Origin: DATLFI01 sp035524895
GTDB lineage: Bacteria > Acidobacteriota > Thermoanaerobaculia > Multivoradales > Multivoraceae
NCBI GenBank assembly: GCA_035524895.1
Contig: DATLFI010000336.1
Location: 1-9,208 of the forward strand
Direction: 5' to 3'
Length of the DNA: 9,208 nucleotides
A program made the position numbers and the translations under genes. The notes below the pieces were generated by a model. The model worked only from the letters and a program-made list of their open reading frames with translations, was not told the DNA's origin and did no database searches. Below, one piece after another: positions 7,349 through 9,208 of this stretch. The number at the start of each line of letters is the position of its first letter. Positions within the stretch are counted from its first letter, which is position 1.

Positions 7349-7364
7349 TGGTTCGGCGCTTGCA
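7349..7364 (+). promoter_or_regulatory. Sigma-54-like promoter of the transglutaminase-like lipoprotein gene
   Basis: TGGTTCGGCGCTTGCA keeps the invariant GG-N10-GC spacing and a perfect TTGCA -12 element. It differs from the -24 consensus at two positions (TT for CA), so 10 of 12 fixed positions agree. The predicted start near 7375 would leave a 17-nt leader before ATG 7392. It is weaker than the opposite site and could be chance, but its position in front of the gene is right. Confidence 0.45.
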
Positions 7365-7391
7365 GGCTGGCCATGGCTGCGATTGCGGACG

Positions 7392-8573
7392 ATGCGGACC
7401 TTCCGACTGGCCAGACCTGGCTCGAGCGGCAGGAGGCGGCGAGGCTCCCTGGCGGCCCGAGCCGCTGCGTGGGCATGCGTCGCACTGTGCCTCGGAAGCT
7501 GCAGCGCCTACGTGCCCTTCGACGCCCAAGCGCACCTGGGCGAGCAACTCGACGAGCGGGTCCCGCCGGAGCTGGTGGGCCGCGTCGAGTATCCGTTCCA
7601 GCTCGGGGACGCCGTCAAGGGGACGGCGCGCGGGCGCATCAACCCCGCCGCTACCGAGTCGCGCCGAACCGAAGCGATCCTGGAGTTCATCTTCGGTTAC
7701 CTCGACCTGCAGTACGCGTTGTCGCCGACGCGCAGCGCGGATCAGACCTTCGCATCCCGCCAGGGCAACTGCCTCTCCTTCGTCAACCTGTTCGTCGGGC
7801 TCGGGCGCGAGCTCCGACTGAATCCGTTCTACGTCGAGGTCGAGGACTACCAGCGCTGGAACTACCAGAACGGCGTGGTGATCAGTCGAGGCCACATCGT
7901 CGCCGGCATGCGCATCGATGGCAAGCTCTCGACGTTCGATTTCCTGCCGTACCAGGCCAAGAGCTATCGCGACTTCCGTCCGATCGACGATCTCACCGCA
8001 ATGGCGCACCACTACAACAACCTCGGAGCCGAGGCTCTCATCTCCGGCGTGATCGGCGTCGCCGAGGACAACCTCCGCATTGCCGTGGCGTTGGCCCCCG
8101 CCTTCGACAAGGCGCGCAACAATCTCGGCGTCGTGCTGCTGCGCCAGGGCAAGCTGGCGGAGGCGATCGCGCTCTACGAAGAGTCGGTCGAGGTCGATTC
8201 CGAGAACGTGCCCATTCTCACCAACCTCGCGCGCGCCTACCAGCAGACGGGTCGCAGCGCCGATGCGGACCGGCTCTTCGACAAGCTGGAGTCGATCAAC
8301 CAGACCAACCCGTTCTTCTACGTGTACCGAGGCGACCTGGCTTTGGGCCAGGGCGACACCGAGACCGCCCTCGACTACATGCGCCGCGCCTACAAGGTCG
8401 ACGACGACCTTCCTGAAGTTCACATCGGCCTGGTGCGCGTCTACCTAGCTTTGGGAAAGTTCACCGAGGCACGGCACCATGTCGAACGGGCGCTGCGACT
8501 CGATGCCACCCACGAGGAGGCCCGCAAGTACGCGGCGCTGCTGCAGCAGCATCGTTCGACGGGCGACCCATGA
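7392..8573 (+). CDS. Lipoprotein with transglutaminase-like domain and C-terminal TPR repeats
   Basis: 393 residues from ATG 7392. An Arg-rich n-region (GRRRRG at 13-18) and hydrophobic stretch lead to a lipobox LGSC (Cys37), which decides this start because no good Shine-Dalgarno is present; TTG 7383 is a near alternative. Residues about 90-190 look like a transglutaminase-like fold: ASRQGNCLSFVNLFVGLGREL with Cys127, SRGHIVAGM with His168 and TFDFLP with Asp183, giving the Cys-His-Asp triad order of that superfamily. Members act as peptidases, amidases or acyl-transferases; which applies here is unknown. Residues about 204-388 hold four or five TPR units, e.g. ARNNLGVVLLRQGKLAEAIA and PEVHIGLVRVYLALGKFTEA. 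The likely location is the periplasmic face of a membrane. It is transcribed away from the receptor gene and may share sigma-54 control with it. No terminator hairpin is evident after the stop. An in-frame extension upstream to 6939 lacks protein character. Confidence 0.87.
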   Translation: MRTFRLARPGSSGRRRRGSLAARAAAWACVALCLGSCSAYVPFDAQAHLGEQLDERVPPELVGRVEYPFQLGDAVKGTARGRINPAATESRRTEAILEFIFGYLDLQYALSPTRSADQTFASRQGNCLSFVNLFVGLGRELRLNPFYVEVEDYQRWNYQNGVVISRGHIVAGMRIDGKLSTFDFLPYQAKSYRDFRPIDDLTAMAHHYNNLGAEALISGVIGVAEDNLRIAVALAPAFDKARNNLGVVLLRQGKLAEAIALYEESVEVDSENVPILTNLARAYQQTGRSADADRLFDKLESINQTNPFFYVYRGDLALGQGDTETALDYMRRAYKVDDDLPEVHIGLVRVYLALGKFTEARHHVERALRLDATHEEARKYAALLQQHRSTGDP

Positions 8574-8579
8574 GGCCCT

Positions 8580-8607
8580 GTGACTCTCGCCGACAGATCG
8601 CTACAAT
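8580..8607 (+). promoter_or_regulatory. Candidate sigma-70-type promoter
   Basis: GTGACT (8580-8585, four of six matches to TTGACA), a 16-bp spacer, then TACAAT (8602-8607, five of six matches to TATAAT). An AT-rich -10 is notable in such GC-rich DNA. It begins 7 bp after the lipoprotein gene stop and would start a transcript near 8614, about 170 nt before the ATG at 8787. Confidence 0.4.
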
Positions 8608-8610
8608 CGA

Positions 8611-8640
8611 ACGGTTGCGGTAGGGACGGTTACGGTAGGG
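8611..8640 (+). repeat. Two tandem 15-bp repeats at the candidate transcription start
   Basis: ACGGTTGCGGTAGGG (8611-8625) is followed directly by ACGGTTACGGTAGGG (8626-8640), with one mismatch. GGTAG and TAG continue into 8641-8643. The location just after the candidate -10 suits an operator site; simple slippage is the alternative. Confidence 0.6.
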
Positions 8641-8773
8641 TAGCTCACGTCACCGGCCTGTGAGAATGCCGGGCACCGGACCGAGTGCGAGGGGGCGCGA
8701 CCATCGCGAAACCGGGAGCCTGGGTGCAGGGTCGGCAGTCGATTCGCGGCGCGCCGGGGGACACCGGCCCCGC

Positions 8774-8789
8774 GGGAGGTGGAGCGATG
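8774..8789 (+). promoter_or_regulatory. Shine-Dalgarno and ATG of the right-edge ORF
   Basis: GGGAGGT (8774-8780), with core GGAGG at 8775-8779, lies 7 nt before ATG 8787-8789. This is the best Shine-Dalgarno in the window and the main reason to list the ORF that follows. Confidence 0.5.
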
Positions 8790-9208
8790 CGAACGACGCC
8801 CACGACCTCGAACCCCTCCTCCAGGAGCCGCCGCGGCATTCGAGCTGGCCTGGCAGGGGCACTGGGGGTAGCGGCTGGGCTCCGCCCCGGCCGCGCGTTG
8901 CTAGCAGCCCGTGGTGGAACCCCCGTGGGCTGCGTTGGGAGCGCCGTGGGGCCGTATGCTCATGCGGTGCGCGGGGAAGGCCCTTCGCCTGCAGCGGCTC
9001 TACCGGCGGCTCGGCGTTGGCGCGTGAGCGGTGGCGATGCTGGGTCCATCGCTGAGCGAGCGCAACGCCGCAGACGGCCCCACGCCGCCCCAACCGCCTG
9101 GGGCGCGGGGGTTTGCGGCCGCTGGCTGCGTTGGGCCTCCTGCACGATGTCACCGCATCGCGTTCGTCGGCCACGCCTTGCCAGCGGCCGCAGATCCCCG
9201 CGCGCAGC
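8787..9208 (+). CDS. Hypothetical ORF with Tat-like N-terminus (3' truncated, doubtful)
   Basis: The frame is open for 140 codons from ATG 8787 to the window end. The first 32 residues (MRTTPTTSNPSSRSRRGIRA, then GLAGALGVAAGL) resemble a twin-arginine export signal: a Ser-Arg-Arg core at 15-16 and a weakly hydrophobic h-region at about 20-32. The rest is Arg/Gly/Ala/Pro-rich and not recognisable. By hand count only 1 of the first 17 codons ends in A/T, but 29 of the next 75 do, which is unlike the neighbouring genes. So either the gene is frameshifted or decayed after about 8838, or only the start is real, or the region is a structured RNA. The strong Shine-Dalgarno and candidate promoter support expression; the codon break and the hairpins argue against an intact CDS. 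Confidence 0.35.
   Translation, partial: MRTTPTTSNPSSRSRRGIRAGLAGALGVAAGLRPGRALLAARGGTPVGCVGSAVGPYAHAVRGEGPSPAAALPAARRWRVSGGDAGSIAERAQRRRRPHAAPTAWGAGVCGRWLRWASCTMSPHRVRRPRLASGRRSPRA
8904..8933. repeat. Inverted repeat in the right-edge region
   Basis: GCAGCCC (8904-8910) and GGGCTGC (8927-8933) are perfectly complementary. With two G-T pairs and two further G-C pairs the stem extends to 11 bp around an 8-base loop. No T-run follows on either strand, so it is not an obvious terminator. Confidence 0.5.
9063..9133. repeat. Long nested hairpin in the right-edge region
   Basis: CCGCAGAC (9068-9075) pairs with GTTTGCGG (9111-9118) with one G-T pair. Inside, CCCC (9078-9081) pairs with GGGG (9107-9110), and CGCCCC (9086-9091) pairs with GGGGCG (9100-9105) around an 8-base loop. 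Outside, CAACGC (9063-9068) can pair with GCGTTG (9128-9133), sharing base 9068 with the inner stem. The nesting is more than expected for a coding stretch, but high GC inflates such pairing. It may belong to a structured RNA. Confidence 0.45.

Larger units (their letters stand above)
6933..7391. other. Divergent intergenic region between receptor and lipoprotein genes
   Basis: About 460 bp between two divergent starts. Reading frames cross it on both strands, including an upstream extension of the lipoprotein frame to 6939, but they show no protein-like pattern. It holds two opposed sigma-54-like promoters, a short inverted repeat next to one of them, and a repeated GATCCAACG motif between them, each listed separately. 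No convincing sigma-70 promoter was seen for either gene. Confidence 0.6.

Noticed and set aside
6939..7391. Upstream extension of the lipoprotein frame starting inside the receptor leader
   Set aside because: It would bury the lipobox signal about 190 residues inside the protein and cover the divergent promoters; the translated stretch has no protein pattern.
7092..8423. Minus-strand frame of 443 codons opposite the transglutaminase-like lipoprotein
   Set aside because: It is a shadow frame with no domain, signal peptide or ribosome site, whereas the opposite strand encodes a coherent lipoprotein with TPRs.
8611..8640. CRISPR-like repeat
   Set aside because: Only two adjacent 15-mers without spacers; no array and no cas genes.
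8650..9174. Minus-strand frame of 174 codons in the right-edge region
   Set aside because: Arg/Pro-rich with no recognisable motif, domain or Shine-Dalgarno; probably chance in GC-rich DNA.
8640..9208. Known RNA genes (RNase P RNA, tmRNA, SRP RNA, tRNA) or a common riboswitch
   Set aside because: Their hallmark conserved motifs were looked for by eye on both strands and not found.

Overview
The window is GC-rich throughout and reads as part of the chromosome of a Gram-negative heterotroph. The best fit is Acidobacteriota, possibly Thermoanaerobaculia-like. That placement is an inference from three things: a roughly 1000-residue receptor with a carboxypeptidase-regulatory domain in front of a TonB-dependent plug and barrel, a sulfatase-fold/TPR fusion lipoprotein, and the density of TPR proteins. 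No rRNA, tRNA, CRISPR array, transposase or integrase was seen.

Layout. (1) Positions 1-221 (+) hold the C-terminal end of a TPR protein. Its stop overlaps the GTG start of (2), 218-2515 (+), a lipoprotein with an alkaline-phosphatase/sulfatase-superfamily domain followed by about seven TPR units. (3) Converging on it, with 3 bp between the two stops, is 2519-3694 (-), an exported all-TPR protein. Its leader carries an inverted repeat and a 10-bp tandem repeat. (4) A strong intrinsic terminator at about 3844-3874 (-) closes the large TonB-dependent receptor gene at 3927-6932 (-). (5) A divergent intergenic region of about 460 bp (6933-7391) contains a textbook sigma-54 (-24/-12) promoter reading into the receptor, a weaker sigma-54-like site reading the other way, and a direct repeat almost midway between their predicted start sites. 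(6) Positions 7392-8573 (+) encode a lipoprotein with a transglutaminase-like Cys-His-Asp domain and C-terminal TPRs. (7) The tail, 8574-9208, has a candidate sigma-70 promoter, two tandem 15-mers and a well-placed Shine-Dalgarno before an ORF with a Tat-like N-terminus that runs off the window. That ORF's codon use becomes atypical after about 17 codons, and the DNA there is rich in hairpins, so its coding status is uncertain.

How the genes may work together. All confidently called proteins are predicted to be exported: an outer-membrane receptor, two lipoproteins and one or two periplasmic TPR proteins. A reasonable inference is an envelope set that takes up or processes a polymer or peptide substrate, with the TPR parts as assembly scaffolds. 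The receptor and the transglutaminase-like lipoprotein may be co-regulated through sigma-54. No substrate can be read from the sequence. The most notable feature is the regulatory architecture at 7027-7364; nothing else clearly amounts to an undescribed system.
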